Source: Leptospira inadai serovar Lyme str. 10 (GTDB lineage Bacteria > Spirochaetota > Leptospiria > Leptospirales > Leptospiraceae). Taken from it: DNA of 64,000 nt. Both the position numbers and the translations under genes were made by a program. The DNA is taken from the NCBI RefSeq assembly GCF_000243675.2, contig NZ_AHMM02000017.1, positions 248,001 through 312,000 on the forward strand, in the 5' to 3' direction. The stretch's first letter is position 1. Every line of letters begins with the position of its first letter. A model generated the notes under the pieces. It was not told the DNA's origin. It saw nothing but the letters and a program-made list of their open reading frames with translations, and searched no databases. This document shows, piece after piece, positions 10,116-19,642 of the stretch.

Positions 10116-11285
10116 GTGCCGATACTCCCCGACTGGATCAATTTTAATTTTCCCACCAAAGTCCATTTTGAGGCCGATTGCGGTTTCAAAATGGGTAGTT
10201 TTGTGAAGAATGTCGGCACGAGAGCCGTCATACTTTCCACTCAGAACGAGTTGGAAAACATGGACGAATTCTCCATCATTAAGACTTCCTTGGAAAAGCA
10301 TATTGATGGCGTAATTCTTTACGATAATATCGAAAAGGAACCTACGCTAAAAGAGTTGGATACGGCGGCTTACTTTGCAAGAATATCGAACGCGAATTGC
10401 ATTATCGGTTACGGTTCGTATGAAAGTTTAAATACCGCCAAATTAGTTTCTCTACTTACAACGAACGATTCTTTCGCCGAAGATATCTTCATAACGAAAA
10501 GAGTCCCTAAATTAAAAAGGCCGGTTCCTTTAGTTTTGATACCTACTCATCCGATCATGGGACTGGAGTGCGCACCTATCGCCACTATTTATACCGACGA
10601 AGACAGGACGGTCCGGTACTTTACCCACGAATATCTTTTTCCAGAACTGGTGATCGCGGACGCTAAAATCGGTGCATTCATGACATCGGCCGACGTCGCA
10701 AAAGTCGGCGTGGGGATTTTAGCCGCTGCCGTGGATAGCATCTTATCCAAATATTCGAACGAACTTACGAACTCATCCGCACTGAGAGCGATCGAGATTA
10801 TCTATAAAAATTTAGTGCCCGCAATCCGGGACCCGAAAAATTTACAATATCGTAATGCGATTTTCGGAGCAAGCTTACTGGTAGGAATGTCTCATTCTTC
10901 TAGTTCACTCGGGCTCTGTTATGCGCTATCGTTAGCCGCTTCGAATTTAACGAATCTGGATATTTTTCAAGCGATGTCGATTCTTCTTCCTCACGTAATG
11001 GAATACAATTTGACTTCTTCCGCCGGAAAATACGTTTTGATCGCGAAGGCTTTAGATGAAGATATTTCCAATATTTCAGTAATCGAGGCTGCGATTAAAG
11101 CGGTGGAAGGAATTAGGAAGATTTATATAGAGCTGAAGATTCCGCAAAGACTCTCGGAATACGAAGTAAGAAAAATCGATCTTCCGGGAATTGCCAGTCT
11201 AGCGTCCTCGTTTCCCTTTTTAGATTGCCTACCACGCGAATTGCCAAAAAACGAAATCGAAACGATTTTAGTCGCCGCCTTTTAA
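10116..11285 (+). CDS. Degenerate iron-type alcohol dehydrogenase homologue
   Basis: This 389-residue protein has the overall fold and length of group III (iron-containing) alcohol dehydrogenases and aligns without gaps to the FucO metal region, yet all four metal ligands are changed: the equivalents of Asp196, His200, His263 and His277 are G200, A204, Y269 and I283. The NAD motif GGGS is weakened to GYGS (98-101). The scaffold is kept (PLVLIPTHP, LLPHVMEYN). It is therefore probably not a metal-dependent dehydrogenase; a binding, regulatory or altered catalytic role is inferred. The start is a GTG at 10116 with a strong GGGAGGA site six bases upstream. Confidence 0.75.
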   Translation: MPILPDWINFNFPTKVHFEADCGFKMGSFVKNVGTRAVILSTQNELENMDEFSIIKTSLEKHIDGVILYDNIEKEPTLKELDTAAYFARISNANCIIGYGSYESLNTAKLVSLLTTNDSFAEDIFITKRVPKLKRPVPLVLIPTHPIMGLECAPIATIYTDEDRTVRYFTHEYLFPELVIADAKIGAFMTSADVAKVGVGILAAAVDSILSKYSNELTNSSALRAIEIIYKNLVPAIRDPKNLQYRNAIFGASLLVGMSHSSSSLGLCYALSLAASNLTNLDIFQAMSILLPHVMEYNLTSSAGKYVLIAKALDEDISNISVIEAAIKAVEGIRKIYIELKIPQRLSEYEVRKIDLPGIASLASSFPFLDCLPRELPKNEIETILVAAF

Positions 11286-11334
11286 GGTCTCAATTACGGG
11301 GAGGCTGGGGCATTTCATTACCGATTTGGAGATG

Positions 11335-11554
11335 CCCACCCTTCCTGGGTGGGGGATGGAGGCGGTTTTACAGAAGCAATTTCATAACACGAAATATGTG
11401 TACTGTCAACAATCATCGCAAAAAGCGTATGTAGGAACTCCCACACAAAACCTAGAAAGAAAAAGAGTTTCCAAAAAAATCGAATTATGTTAATGGAACG
11501 CTTCTGCGGGGCAGCGGGTACCGCCAATCCGGCCCCCGCCCAGGAAGGGCGGGG
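11335..11554. repeat. GC-hairpin repeat pair in the 461-base gap before the bactofilin gene
   Basis: The gap 11286-11746 holds no convincing gene. It contains a hairpin at 11335-11353 (CCCACCC/GGGTGGG, loop TTCCT), an imperfect palindrome TGTAGGAACTCCCACA at 11430-11445, and a second hairpin at 11534-11554 (CCCCGCCC/GGGCGGGG, loop AGGAA). The second hairpin is the first in inverted orientation with paired compensatory changes. A related palindrome and hairpin occur at 32188-32306 with similar spacing. The remaining sequence to 11746 is AT-rich and shows nothing I recognise. Confidence 0.55.
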
Positions 11555-11746
11555 AATCCTTCCAAAACCACCCGAAGCACATCATCAAAATTCGACTTCA
11601 TTTCCACGAACTTGGAACTTACTAAACAATTTTTATCATCCTCTGCAAAATCCGATATTTCTTCTTGGGACGGTCGGTTTTACTATTCCAAAAAAAACGG
11701 TACGAATTAGGGAAAAACATTTGAAAGCCGCCTCTAGAAAATCAAA

Positions 11747-12076
11747 ATGGAACCGATGAACGAAGAATCTATCGATACAGTGATCGGCGACGATATCCAA
11801 TTTAGGGGTAAGCTTCGCTTCAATAATGCCTTAAAAATCAAAGGAATGTTCAAAGGCACGATAGAAACTTCCGGCGTATTGATCGTCGGAGAAACCGGAC
11901 AAGTCGAGGCCGATGTAGAAACCGGAACCTTGGAAGTAGAAGGCGACCTAAAAGGTAATATCAACGCAGTTCAAAAAATCTCCGTGCGCAAAACCGGAAA
12001 AGTAGTCGGGGATGTTCGGACTCCCGATTTAGAAATTGAATCAGGGGCAAAATTTAGCGGAAATTGTATCATGTAA
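11747..12076 (+). CDS. Bactofilin
   Basis: A 109-residue polymer-forming cytoskeletal protein. Nearly the whole chain is the bactofilin right-handed beta-helix, visible as repeating short strands with Gly/Val/Ile spacing (FRGKLRFNNALKIKGMFKGT, LIVGETGQVEADV, LEVEGDLKGNI, ISVRKTGKVVGDV). Short flanking tails are usual. Bactofilins self-assemble into nucleotide-free filaments at the membrane; in spirochaetes and other curved bacteria they affect cell shape and wall growth. The first ATG is used; a second lies three codons on. Its stop at 12076 is two bases before the recJ ATG, so the two are coupled. Confidence 0.92.
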   Translation: MEPMNEESIDTVIGDDIQFRGKLRFNNALKIKGMFKGTIETSGVLIVGETGQVEADVETGTLEVEGDLKGNINAVQKISVRKTGKVVGDVRTPDLEIESGAKFSGNCIM

Positions 12077-12078
12077 CC

Positions 12079-13983
12079 ATGCCCCACCATGGTCTTTCGC
12101 TTTCAGAACTTTCTCCTTCGACTGTCCCTGGTCTAAGTTCGCTCCAATCCCACTTATTTCGAATTCGTTTTCGACAAGATGAGTCCGGTCTATCGCCATT
12201 AAGTTATCGCTTCGAAGACCTCCCCTCCCCGTTTTTATTACCCGATTTAGAAGGCTCTTTAGAACTGATCAGACGGTTTGTAAAAGAGAATAAGACAATT
12301 CTACTATTCGGAGATCGCGACAGCGACGGAGTCAGTTCAACGAGTTTGCTCGGTTCCTTCTTAAGAAAAGTCCATTCGGGAAATCTAATAATTAAGACTT
12401 CCAGCAACGAAGATTATGGGCTCTGTGCTCCTGCGATGAAGTTTATTAGGGATGCCAAACCCGATCTTTTGATTACTTTGGATTTCGGAACCAGTAACAG
12501 TTCCGAAATCGACGAACTCACAAAAGAAGGGATTCAGGTCATCGTCCTGGACCATCATGAAATTCCGGCAAGAATCTCCCCATCGGGCAAACTGATCTCT
12601 CCAAAGCGAGGCGACTCTAGATACCCGTACGAAAAAATCTGTACGTCTTTGATCGCTTGGAAATTAGTTACCGGCTGGCTCTACGAGTCGCTGACGGAAG
12701 CGAGCCATTATGTATGGGTCAAAGATACCGAAACTTTATTCGAGGGGTCTCTTGTTCACAAAGGAGTTCGGCTATTTCAAGGCGATCGAGCTTCTGCGGA
12801 AAAAATATACCCGATTCCGTTCGTCGATTGGCAGGAACGTGTAAATGACGAATATCCGGAACGAAGCGTATTCTTTTCTCAAATTTCAAGATACCCCGGA
12901 ATCTTGAACGAAATCTTGATGAATTTGGACTTGGCCGCAGTCGGGACAATCACGGACATGATGCCGTTAGCGGGAGAGAATCGTATCATCGTTCAGCGAG
13001 GTTGCGAAACGCTACAAAAAATACGGACGGGCGAATACTCCCACAGACCCGGTCTCAATCAATTGATGAAACTTCTCGAATTGAGTAAGAGGAAAATTAC
13101 TTCCAAAGATCTGGGTTGGAGCATCGGTCCGGCGTTAAATGCGGCTGGAAGAATGCATAAGACGGAAACGGCTTTGAAACTTTTATTAAGCGAATCCGAA
13201 TCCGAGGCGGAATCCCTGTCCAAGGATTTATTAAAGCTGAACGAAGAAAGAAGGGAACGAACGAAGCGTAATTTATTTCGAGTCGACGGTTTTTTAAAAA
13301 GAAAGAAGGAAAGAACCGAGCGCCCGGTAATTTTCTGCTACGAACCGGATTTCGAACCTGGCGTATCCGGAATTGTCGCGACTCGTTTGGTCGAACAGTA
13401 TCGACGTCCCGTAATCTTTATCGCTCCGGATCATGGCCACGCAAAAGGAAGCATCCGAGCATACGGATCGGAGAATGTTCTCAACCTATTAAAGAAGGCC
13501 GAGCCGATTTTTCAGCAATTCGGCGGCCATAAGGAAGCAGGCGGCTTTTCCTTACCGATCGAAAAAATTCCGGAACTTGCGGAAATTTTATTCAAGGAAG
13601 CGGAACTTTGGCTGAAAGAAGAGAAAAATCTTTCCACACAAGCGGTGGAAGAGAGTATCGTCAGTCTTCATCCTGCGGAATTAAAGGATTCCATCCATAA
13701 GGAGTTGGGAATATTCGAACCCTTTGGTCAAGGCAACCCCACCCCTATCCTCTCCGTAAAAGGAGCCAGAATCCTGTCCTATCGTCCTTTGTCCGAGGGA
13801 AAACACGCAAGATTTAAATTATTGTCGGCCTCCGACTCAATTCATTGCATTATTTGGAATCGAGCCGGCGAGTTCACCGAAGTCCTTCGAGATAAAGAAA
13901 GCCTAGATTTATGGGGATACTTGGAAGAAAACACGTTTCGCGGCAAGACAACATTACAATTTGTAATAACCGCTTTCTCTTAA
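12079..13983 (+). CDS. recJ: Single-stranded-DNA-specific 5'-3' exonuclease RecJ
   Basis: A roughly 634-residue DHH-family nuclease of recombination and mismatch repair. Visible motifs are FGDRDSDGVSS (motif I, DxDxDG-type), a DFGTSN segment, LDHHEI (DHH, motif III), the sensor-like AAGRMHKTE helix, and the DHHA1 motif FGGHKEAGGFSL. A C-terminal OB-like domain follows (FEPFGQGNPTPIL ... HCIIWN). I chose the ATG at 12079; a TTG at 12064 in frame would overlap the bactofilin stop. In motif I the form DRDSDG differs slightly from the usual DYDxDG. Downstream is the repeat-filled gap. Confidence 0.94.
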   Translation: MPHHGLSLSELSPSTVPGLSSLQSHLFRIRFRQDESGLSPLSYRFEDLPSPFLLPDLEGSLELIRRFVKENKTILLFGDRDSDGVSSTSLLGSFLRKVHSGNLIIKTSSNEDYGLCAPAMKFIRDAKPDLLITLDFGTSNSSEIDELTKEGIQVIVLDHHEIPARISPSGKLISPKRGDSRYPYEKICTSLIAWKLVTGWLYESLTEASHYVWVKDTETLFEGSLVHKGVRLFQGDRASAEKIYPIPFVDWQERVNDEYPERSVFFSQISRYPGILNEILMNLDLAAVGTITDMMPLAGENRIIVQRGCETLQKIRTGEYSHRPGLNQLMKLLELSKRKITSKDLGWSIGPALNAAGRMHKTETALKLLLSESESEAESLSKDLLKLNEERRERTKRNLFRVDGFLKRKKERTERPVIFCYEPDFEPGVSGIVATRLVEQYRRPVIFIAPDHGHAKGSIRAYGSENVLNLLKKAEPIFQQFGGHKEAGGFSLPIEKIPELAEILFKEAELWLKEEKNLSTQAVEESIVSLHPAELKDSIHKELGIFEPFGQGNPTPILSVKGARILSYRPLSEGKHARFKLLSASDSIHCIIWNRAGEFTEVLRDKESLDLWGYLEENTFRGKTTLQFVITAFS

Positions 13984-13997
13984 GCTGTCTAGCAGAA

Positions 13998-14135
13998 GAC
14001 AGATGCATTCGCTTCGCTCACGCTAGACAGTAGCTGCTCGAAGTTGGAAACCATCTGGGGTAGAGGAAAGATCTATTGTAACGCAAGAATTTTTCTCCGT
14101 AACGTGGAAATTCCGCTCACTAATGTTCTGTCCTC
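13998..14135 (-). repeat. Dispersed 3'-end repeat, copy 1 (long form)
   Basis: The core of about 110 bases (14026-14135) has inverted ends GAGGACAG/CTGTC, and a 23-base tail (14003-14025) bracketed by CTGTC direct repeats is attached at the distal end. It reads in the minus direction and lies between convergent recJ and pcnB, just distal to copy 2 as seen from pcnB. The gap 13984-14314 is almost entirely made of copies 1 and 2 and their GAGGACAG/GAAGACAG-type flanks. Confidence 0.8.
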
Positions 14136-14161
14136 AGTCTTCTGTCTTCCGTCCTCTGAAA

Positions 14162-14302
14162 GACAGATGCATTCGCTTCGCTCACGCTAGACAGTAGCTG
14201 CTTGATGTTGGGGAGGCAGCGGGGTTAGACGAAAAATTCACTATTATCGCAGGAATCTTTCTTGAAGAACATGGAATCTCCGCTTGTCGATGTTCTGTCT
14301 TC
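14162..14302 (-). repeat. Dispersed 3'-end repeat, copy 2 (long form)
   Basis: Same element and orientation as copy 1; the core is 14190-14302 and the CTGTC-bracketed tail is 14162-14189. It begins only 12 bases after the pcnB stop codon, in the direction of pcnB transcription, and shares the internal ACAGAACATCGACAAGCGG and GCTACTGTC segments with the other copies. Confidence 0.8.
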
Positions 14303-14314
14303 AGTCCTCAGGCG

Positions 14315-15781
14315 TCAGTCGTCGGTCCTTTGCTCGGACGAATTTCCGCGACCCGGTCTATCGACCGGCTGGTCTGAATTTTCTTCCTCCGTCTCTGCGG
14401 CAGACCTACGGTTCCGATCTCGTTCCGGCCTTCCGCCCCTTCCCTTAAAATTCGCGCCTTCTCTTCTATGATTACTTCTGGAAGGGCGCCCTTCCCTTTT
14501 ACCGGAAGGCGGAACGGGACGTTTTCGAACGGAAATCTCCCAAAAAAAGGCACATTGCAATGCAGTATCATTATTGTCCGCAATCGCATTGATTTTAAAA
14601 ACGTAGAATGCGTCGTAAAAGAAATCTTTTTTCCGGAAGAAATTATTTTGCGAGGCCTTTTCATCCTCGGTATGATAAAATCTTTCCTGAGACGCGAAGA
14701 CTTTAATTAACCTTTCTTTATCCTTTTTTGGCGTACCCAATCGTTGGAAAATAGGTTCAAGGGAAGTCTTCAATGAGGCGACTAGATGCCCTCCTTTTTT
14801 TGATATGGCATCTTGAACAATGTCCGAAAAAAGGAGCGCGTAAAAAATCTGAGGAGTCAATTCCTCCCGCTCGGAAAGTAATTTATCCGCAATCACCAAA
14901 CGTTTACCGATGCGGGTCTGCAGGAACTTATCGCCAAAATCCGCGTTCTTTTTTCTTTCTTTCTCGAAAGCTTCCTTAAAAAGAACGTCCAGAAGATGAT
15001 TTTGCGCCATCCCTTGAAAAATCAAAGATGTCTTCCAGGTCCGGAAGATTTTATTATACTCTTCCAGCATTCGAGAAGTGGACGCCTTCTCCAGCTCGGA
15101 AGTATTTTTCTTAATGGATTTGGAAGTACCTCTATCGATCTTAAGGCCGAGTAGCACGGCAAATTTTACCGCCCGCAGCATGCGAACAGGATCTTCCCGG
15201 AAAGAAATTTCAGGATTCCCGATCACCCTTAACTGTCTATTTCGGATGTCGTCGAACCCGCCCACGTAGTCGACAATGGAATCGTTTCGAATATCATAGT
15301 ATAACGCATTGATCGTGAAATCGCGACGAGCCGCGTCTTCTTGCGGTGTTCCGAATTTATTATCCCGCTTGATCAGATAATCTTGTTCTTCGATGTGTTT
15401 CCCGAAGCGATGTTCGGGAAGAGAGCGGAAAGTACTTACTTCGATTACTTTTCCCCGAAACAAAATATGAACGATCTTAAATCGACGTCCGATGATTCTA
15501 CAGTTATTAAAGATTTTCTTAATTTGATTGGGAGTCGCGTTAGTTACGACGTCGAAATCTTTCGGCTTACGCTCGAGAAGTAGATCGCGAACTCCCCCGC
15601 CGACGATATAGGCCTTGTATCCGAATTTATGAAGCCGATGAATAATCTTGACGGCGTCCTCATCAATCATATTCTTCCTAATCGGATGAGCATCCCGGTA
15701 GAACCGCTTTCCATCCGGGTAAATTAGAATGTCTTCGACAGATCCTATTTTTTTCTTGAATAGATTGGACAGGAATTTCAT
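14315..15781 (-). CDS. pcnB: Poly(A) polymerase / CCA-adding-type nucleotidyltransferase
   Basis: A 488-residue class II nucleotidyltransferase that adds 3' poly(A) tails and so marks RNA for decay. The head has [26 protein letters not shown] (GG ... DxD catalytic motif), then [10 protein letters not shown], the [11 protein letters not shown] motif and the [13 protein letters not shown] motif. The C-terminus from about residue 425 is a disordered Arg/Gly/Ser-rich tail ([31 protein letters not shown]), plausibly RNA-binding. PcnB rather than CCA enzyme is favoured by this basic tail and size, not proven. The last residues (SEQRTDD) lie at the edge of repeat copy 2. Divergent from the M23 gene, 58 bases apart. 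Confidence 0.88.
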   Translation of the reverse strand: MKFLSNLFKKKIGSVEDILIYPDGKRFYRDAHPIRKNMIDEDAVKIIHRLHKFGYKAYIVGGGVRDLLLERKPKDFDVVTNATPNQIKKIFNNCRIIGRRFKIVHILFRGKVIEVSTFRSLPEHRFGKHIEEQDYLIKRDNKFGTPQEDAARRDFTINALYYDIRNDSIVDYVGGFDDIRNRQLRVIGNPEISFREDPVRMLRAVKFAVLLGLKIDRGTSKSIKKNTSELEKASTSRMLEEYNKIFRTWKTSLIFQGMAQNHLLDVLFKEAFEKERKKNADFGDKFLQTRIGKRLVIADKLLSEREELTPQIFYALLFSDIVQDAISKKGGHLVASLKTSLEPIFQRLGTPKKDKERLIKVFASQERFYHTEDEKASQNNFFRKKDFFYDAFYVFKINAIADNNDTALQCAFFWEISVRKRPVPPSGKREGRPSRSNHRREGANFKGRGGRPERDRNRRSAAETEEENSDQPVDRPGRGNSSEQRTDD

Positions 15782-15839
15782 ATGATAGGATGTACAGTCC
15801 TATAATCCCCTTCGGACCCCTACCTGCAAGTAAAAATCT

Positions 15840-16856
15840 ATGAACACAGAGGCAAAGTTCGAAGACCAACCGAGTTACCGCGAACGATTGAAAATATCCT
15901 ATCTTCGCGCATGCTCGAGTTGGGCTCGAATCCGGGAAAAAGGTTCCAGAAAAATTTCTTTTCTCTTAGTTCCCCACGATCACGAAGCCGTTTTCAATTT
16001 GGAAGTGAGCGTCTTTATGGCGGTCTTCTTAGCCGCTCTCGGTTGCGCACTCTTCCTTCTCGCCGCGGCGTTTGTCATTTATATGAACTTCTTTTTCGAG
16101 CCGGATCGGGAGCTGATTAGAAAAACCGATAATAATGTAGGTTTATTTTTATACTATGATTCCCTTTTGCAGGACGCGAAAAAAGAAATTTCCGGACTTG
16201 AACGTAAAACCGAGCAATTGAATTTAGTGGCTTGGGACGAAGTTCCCTGGAAGCGAATACTGACTTTCGACTACGTTCCTGAATTCAGTTTAAAAAAAGA
16301 CGTACCGGAATCTTCGACTAACATGGATTTGTATCAGGACACCGTCGAAGGTTTTTCGGAAAGAAATATCGAACTCTTTAAAATTAAACATGCGTTTCAA
16401 AATGCCTTCGATTACTTGGAAGAAAGGGAATCGATCTTGTATTCTATGCCGAGAGGACGCCCTCTAAAACCGGGAGTCGGTTTTGTGACTTCCACTTTCG
16501 GTGGTCGCGTGGATCCGTTCGGGCTCGTGCAATTAGGGGAGTTCCATTCCGGAATCGACTTTGCTGCCGGAGAAGGAACCCCGATTTATGCGACCGCTCC
16601 CGGAATCATCGCGGATAACGGACAGTCCGCAGGCGGACTCGGAAGAAGTATTAGAATCAATCACTTAAACGGTTTTTATACCGTGTATGGACATTGCTCT
16701 CAGGTTCTCGTCGAGAAAGATCAGGTCGTAAATCGAGGAGATCTGATAGGTCTCGTAGGTTCCACAGGTAAGGCGACCGGACCTCACGTTCATTACGAAG
16801 TCCATATCGGGTATGATCCTCCGATGGATCCTGCCGAGTTCGTGAATATGGAATAG
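15840..16856 (+). CDS. M23-family (LytM-type) metallopeptidase, membrane anchored
   Basis: A 338-residue peptidoglycan hydrolase candidate. After a basic cytoplasmic N-terminus comes one membrane segment (about residues 58-84, [20 protein letters not shown]), then a helical periplasmic linker and a complete LytM domain in the last 130 residues. The zinc ligands are seen in FHSGIDFA (H and D) and in HVHYEV (second H); [10 protein letters not shown] and YATAPG match the domain entry. All ligands are present, so endopeptidase activity is likely, cutting peptide cross-links. Its genomic partner lgt follows after 73 bases. No strong ribosome binding site is visible. Confidence 0.9.
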   Translation: MNTEAKFEDQPSYRERLKISYLRACSSWARIREKGSRKISFLLVPHDHEAVFNLEVSVFMAVFLAALGCALFLLAAAFVIYMNFFFEPDRELIRKTDNNVGLFLYYDSLLQDAKKEISGLERKTEQLNLVAWDEVPWKRILTFDYVPEFSLKKDVPESSTNMDLYQDTVEGFSERNIELFKIKHAFQNAFDYLEERESILYSMPRGRPLKPGVGFVTSTFGGRVDPFGLVQLGEFHSGIDFAAGEGTPIYATAPGIIADNGQSAGGLGRSIRINHLNGFYTVYGHCSQVLVEKDQVVNRGDLIGLVGSTGKATGPHVHYEVHIGYDPPMDPAEFVNME

Positions 16857-16929
16857 TACGATAAAATCCCCGAAATCCCTCCCGTTTTGGGGAACAAATA
16901 CTAGGGAAGATAGATCCAAAGTAGGAAAC

Positions 16930-17892
16930 ATGTTCGAAGTTATCCCCGTTCCAAAATGGCTCATGAACTTTGTTCAAGAGTATATAAGCAGAGACTGGCA
17001 TGGATTGTCCACGTTCAGTCTCTTAGTCGTAATGGCCTTTTTAGCGGCTTCCTATCTTTTACCGAAAGAATTAGAACGTAGACGATTGGAACCGGAACAC
17101 GCCGATTGGCTTTTAATCCTTGGCGTTATCGGTACTCTCGTAGGAGCAAAAATCTTCTTTATTTTTGAAATTTGGGATCAGGTATTCGTGGATACCCCCG
17201 GCTTCGACGGTAAATACCTTTACCCCTTAACCCACTATAACGGCTTCCCTGGTCGTCCGGGACTTTGGAGCAGCCTCTTCTCGGGAAGCGGACTTGTTTT
17301 TTACGGAGGATTTTTATTCGGACTTCTCTTCGTGACTCTTTATATTCTCAGGCATGGTCTGGATGTTAAATCCTACCTGGACGCCTCGGTTCCGAGCATG
17401 GCACTGGGCTACGCGATCGGTCGCTTGGGATGCTTTGTATCCGGAGACGGTTGTTACGGATTCGCGACGGACGTTCGGATTCCCTTACTCGTTTTCAATT
17501 ACGACGGAGCTCATCCTTCCGGTGTACCTGTTTGGAATACTCCGATTATCGAATCCGTCGTGTCGTTCGGGTATTTCGCTTACTTCCAGAGCTGGGCAAG
17601 ATTTCAAAACTTCCGTAAATTCAGTATAGGCGCACAGTATTTAATTCTTCACGGACTGGCAAGACTAGGAGTGGAATTTCTTCGGGTAAATAAGGCGGTA
17701 ATTCCTTTCATGGATCCGCCGAAATTGGTGAATATTCCTACAGCGGATGGAAATCCTGAATTTCTAACCGGATATTATTGGCATGGTTTTTCCCAATCCC
17801 AGTACGTATCCATCGCGCTCATTCTCGTCGGAATTTACTTCATCGTTAAGTGGCGACTCTGGGAAAAAGAAACTCCTCAAGTATCGAGTTAG
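16930..17892 (+). CDS. lgt: Prolipoprotein diacylglyceryl transferase
   Basis: A 320-residue inner-membrane enzyme that transfers diacylglycerol from phosphatidylglycerol to the lipobox cysteine, the first step of lipoprotein maturation. About seven membrane segments are visible. The signature reads [17 protein letters not shown], the Cys-containing variant of the GRxGNFxNxE motif. Other family segments are the first cytoplasmic [31 protein letters not shown] and the C-terminal [11 protein letters not shown] good ribosome binding site (GTAGGAA) precedes the ATG. It follows the M23 gene in the same direction and supports the lipoproteins encoded elsewhere in the window. Confidence 0.95.
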   Translation: MFEVIPVPKWLMNFVQEYISRDWHGLSTFSLLVVMAFLAASYLLPKELERRRLEPEHADWLLILGVIGTLVGAKIFFIFEIWDQVFVDTPGFDGKYLYPLTHYNGFPGRPGLWSSLFSGSGLVFYGGFLFGLLFVTLYILRHGLDVKSYLDASVPSMALGYAIGRLGCFVSGDGCYGFATDVRIPLLVFNYDGAHPSGVPVWNTPIIESVVSFGYFAYFQSWARFQNFRKFSIGAQYLILHGLARLGVEFLRVNKAVIPFMDPPKLVNIPTADGNPEFLTGYYWHGFSQSQYVSIALILVGIYFIVKWRLWEKETPQVSS

Positions 17893-17985
17893 TCGGCTCC
17901 GGCTTTCCGGCCGGTCTCCTTTTCGATCGATGTTATTTCGATCCGAGAAAGAGACTACTAGGGAGCCTTTTCCAGTCATCGCAAG

Positions 17986-19407
17986 TTAGTCGGCGTTGTA
18001 ATTTTCGATTTTGGCTTGAACGGATTCTCCGTAAATCGTTCGAATCATATCCGGAGTATTAAGATAATTATTCGTCTTAAATAGGACCCGACCATCCGGC
18101 GAGAAAATTACGAAGAAAGGTAGACCGATCTTTAATTCGGGAAATCTAGGATCCTGCTCGAAATTTTGAAATTCTTTATCGTCGTCTTTTATTTTTAAGA
18201 GAATCGCATGATTCAAAGCCTTATTCAATTCCGGATCCGAAAGCGTTAGCTCTTCGAACTCCTTACAATTCGTACACCAATCCGCGTAAAAATCCACAAA
18301 GACCGGACGCGCCTCGGATTTTGCGGCTTCGAAAGCGACCCGGGAAGCCCGATGCCAACCTAAATTTCCGTGCTGCTCGATAAGATTTTCCTTATAAACA
18401 TCGGATACGGTTCCCCAGCCGACCAATCGAATCAATAATGCGATACACGCGACCAAACCGGTCAACAATAACGCTTTTTTAGTTCGTTCGATCTTATGAA
18501 GAATCTTATTTTGATAAAAATAACTCGTTAAAAAAATTCCTATTCCGGCGATTAATATCGGCACACTAATATGATTCGGAATACCCCAAAGGTTCATCGC
18601 TTTTACATAATACAGCCATGCAAAATAAAAAACCAAAAGCCCGAGCGATATTTGAATCCATTTTAACCACTTTCCCGATTTTGGAAGATGAAGGCCAAAA
18701 ACCCCGATCATCAGGAACGGAAGCCCCAAACCCATACCGAAGAGAGTCATCTTAAAGGAAGCTAACGCAAGGGAGGAAACGGAAGCCGATCCCACTCCGG
18801 CAGTCACCTGGATTAGTATTGCGACAACCACGGGTCCGACGCAGGGAGAGGATAAGAAACCCGCGCCCATTCCCAATAGAAAAGTCCCTTTCCAACCTTG
18901 GTAGCATTTCGCACTATTCGCATAACGCCCCGGTAAATGAAGTAGATTAATCGAAGCAAGAGCTAGGAGAAAAATTAAAATCGATAAAATTAGATTGGTT
19001 ACCGGAAAACGAAGAATCGTATTGAAAGCCCCTCCGGTCAAACCGGCAAGAATTCCGAAGCAAAAATACATGAAGGAAAGACCTATATAGTATAAGAGCG
19101 GGTGTAGAATTTTGCTCTTTGAAGATTGTCCTCGGTTTTGGATAATTCCCACGGTAATAGGATAGAGAGGGTAAACGCAAGGGAGTAGACTCGCAAATAA
19201 TCCACCCGCGACCAGAAATACGGCGCTAAAGACCGAGAAGGAATTGCCGCCGATCCCGTTCTCTATCCATTGATTTAGGGACTGCATCGCATTCGAAGAG
19301 ACGGAACCGTCCGCCCAAAGTTGAAATGGGGCAAGAACGACCAGGATAAGGGCGATTCCGCCGACCTGGCGGAAGCCGAGTTTTTTTACTATCGAAGGTC
19401 TTTGCAT
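17986..19407 (-). CDS. dsbD: DsbD-family thiol:disulfide interchange protein, no alpha domain
   Basis: A 473-residue membrane protein that moves electrons from cytoplasmic thioredoxin to periplasmic thiols. A signal-like segment leads into the DsbD transmembrane core with the two redox cysteines in LLPCVYP and SSPCVGP. The C-terminal thioredoxin-like domain carries the CxxC motif in ADWCTNCKEFE. The N-terminal immunoglobulin-like alpha domain found in E. coli DsbD (565 residues) is missing: only about 50 residues precede the first core helix. Another protein must then accept the electrons, or the C-terminal domain does so directly. It is divergent from the gene at 19643 with a 235-base spacer. 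Confidence 0.9.
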   Translation of the reverse strand: MQRPSIVKKLGFRQVGGIALILVVLAPFQLWADGSVSSNAMQSLNQWIENGIGGNSFSVFSAVFLVAGGLFASLLPCVYPLYPITVGIIQNRGQSSKSKILHPLLYYIGLSFMYFCFGILAGLTGGAFNTILRFPVTNLILSILIFLLALASINLLHLPGRYANSAKCYQGWKGTFLLGMGAGFLSSPCVGPVVVAILIQVTAGVGSASVSSLALASFKMTLFGMGLGLPFLMIGVFGLHLPKSGKWLKWIQISLGLLVFYFAWLYYVKAMNLWGIPNHISVPILIAGIGIFLTSYFYQNKILHKIERTKKALLLTGLVACIALLIRLVGWGTVSDVYKENLIEQHGNLGWHRASRVAFEAAKSEARPVFVDFYADWCTNCKEFEELTLSDPELNKALNHAILLKIKDDDKEFQNFEQDPRFPELKIGLPFFVIFSPDGRVLFKTNNYLNTPDMIRTIYGESVQAKIENYNAD

Positions 19408-19606
19408 GAGCTGTATGTTTTAGACCGGAAATCGGCTAGCGTATTCTCGAAAATGAGAAGGAACCGCTTTGGTTGTTCTCCACCTTATTACAAGGATCGG
19501 TCCTAAGGGTCAATTCGGAATCCCGCCACCGTACCATCGATTTTCGGAACTTTTTTTTGGACGTCGAAAGACGAGGGAGCGGGGAGGAAAAGCGGCTAAT
19601 TTACGT

Positions 19607-19624
19607 TTTTGGACCGGTCCAAAA
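19607..19624. promoter_or_regulatory. 18-base perfect palindrome upstream of a secreted protein gene
   Basis: TTTTGGACCGGTCCAAAA is a perfect palindrome 18 bases before the ATG at 19643. A related imperfect site, GGATCGGTCC, lies at 19494-19503, 117 bases upstream. Two similar sites between the divergent dsbD and 19643 genes look like operators for a dimeric regulator; this is inference. Confidence 0.45.
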
Positions 19625-19642
19625 TTGCCGATAGAAATTCTG

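Noticed and set aside
13998..14302. CRISPR array
   Set aside because: The repeats are too long, only two in tandem here, with no regular unique spacers and no cas genes in the window.
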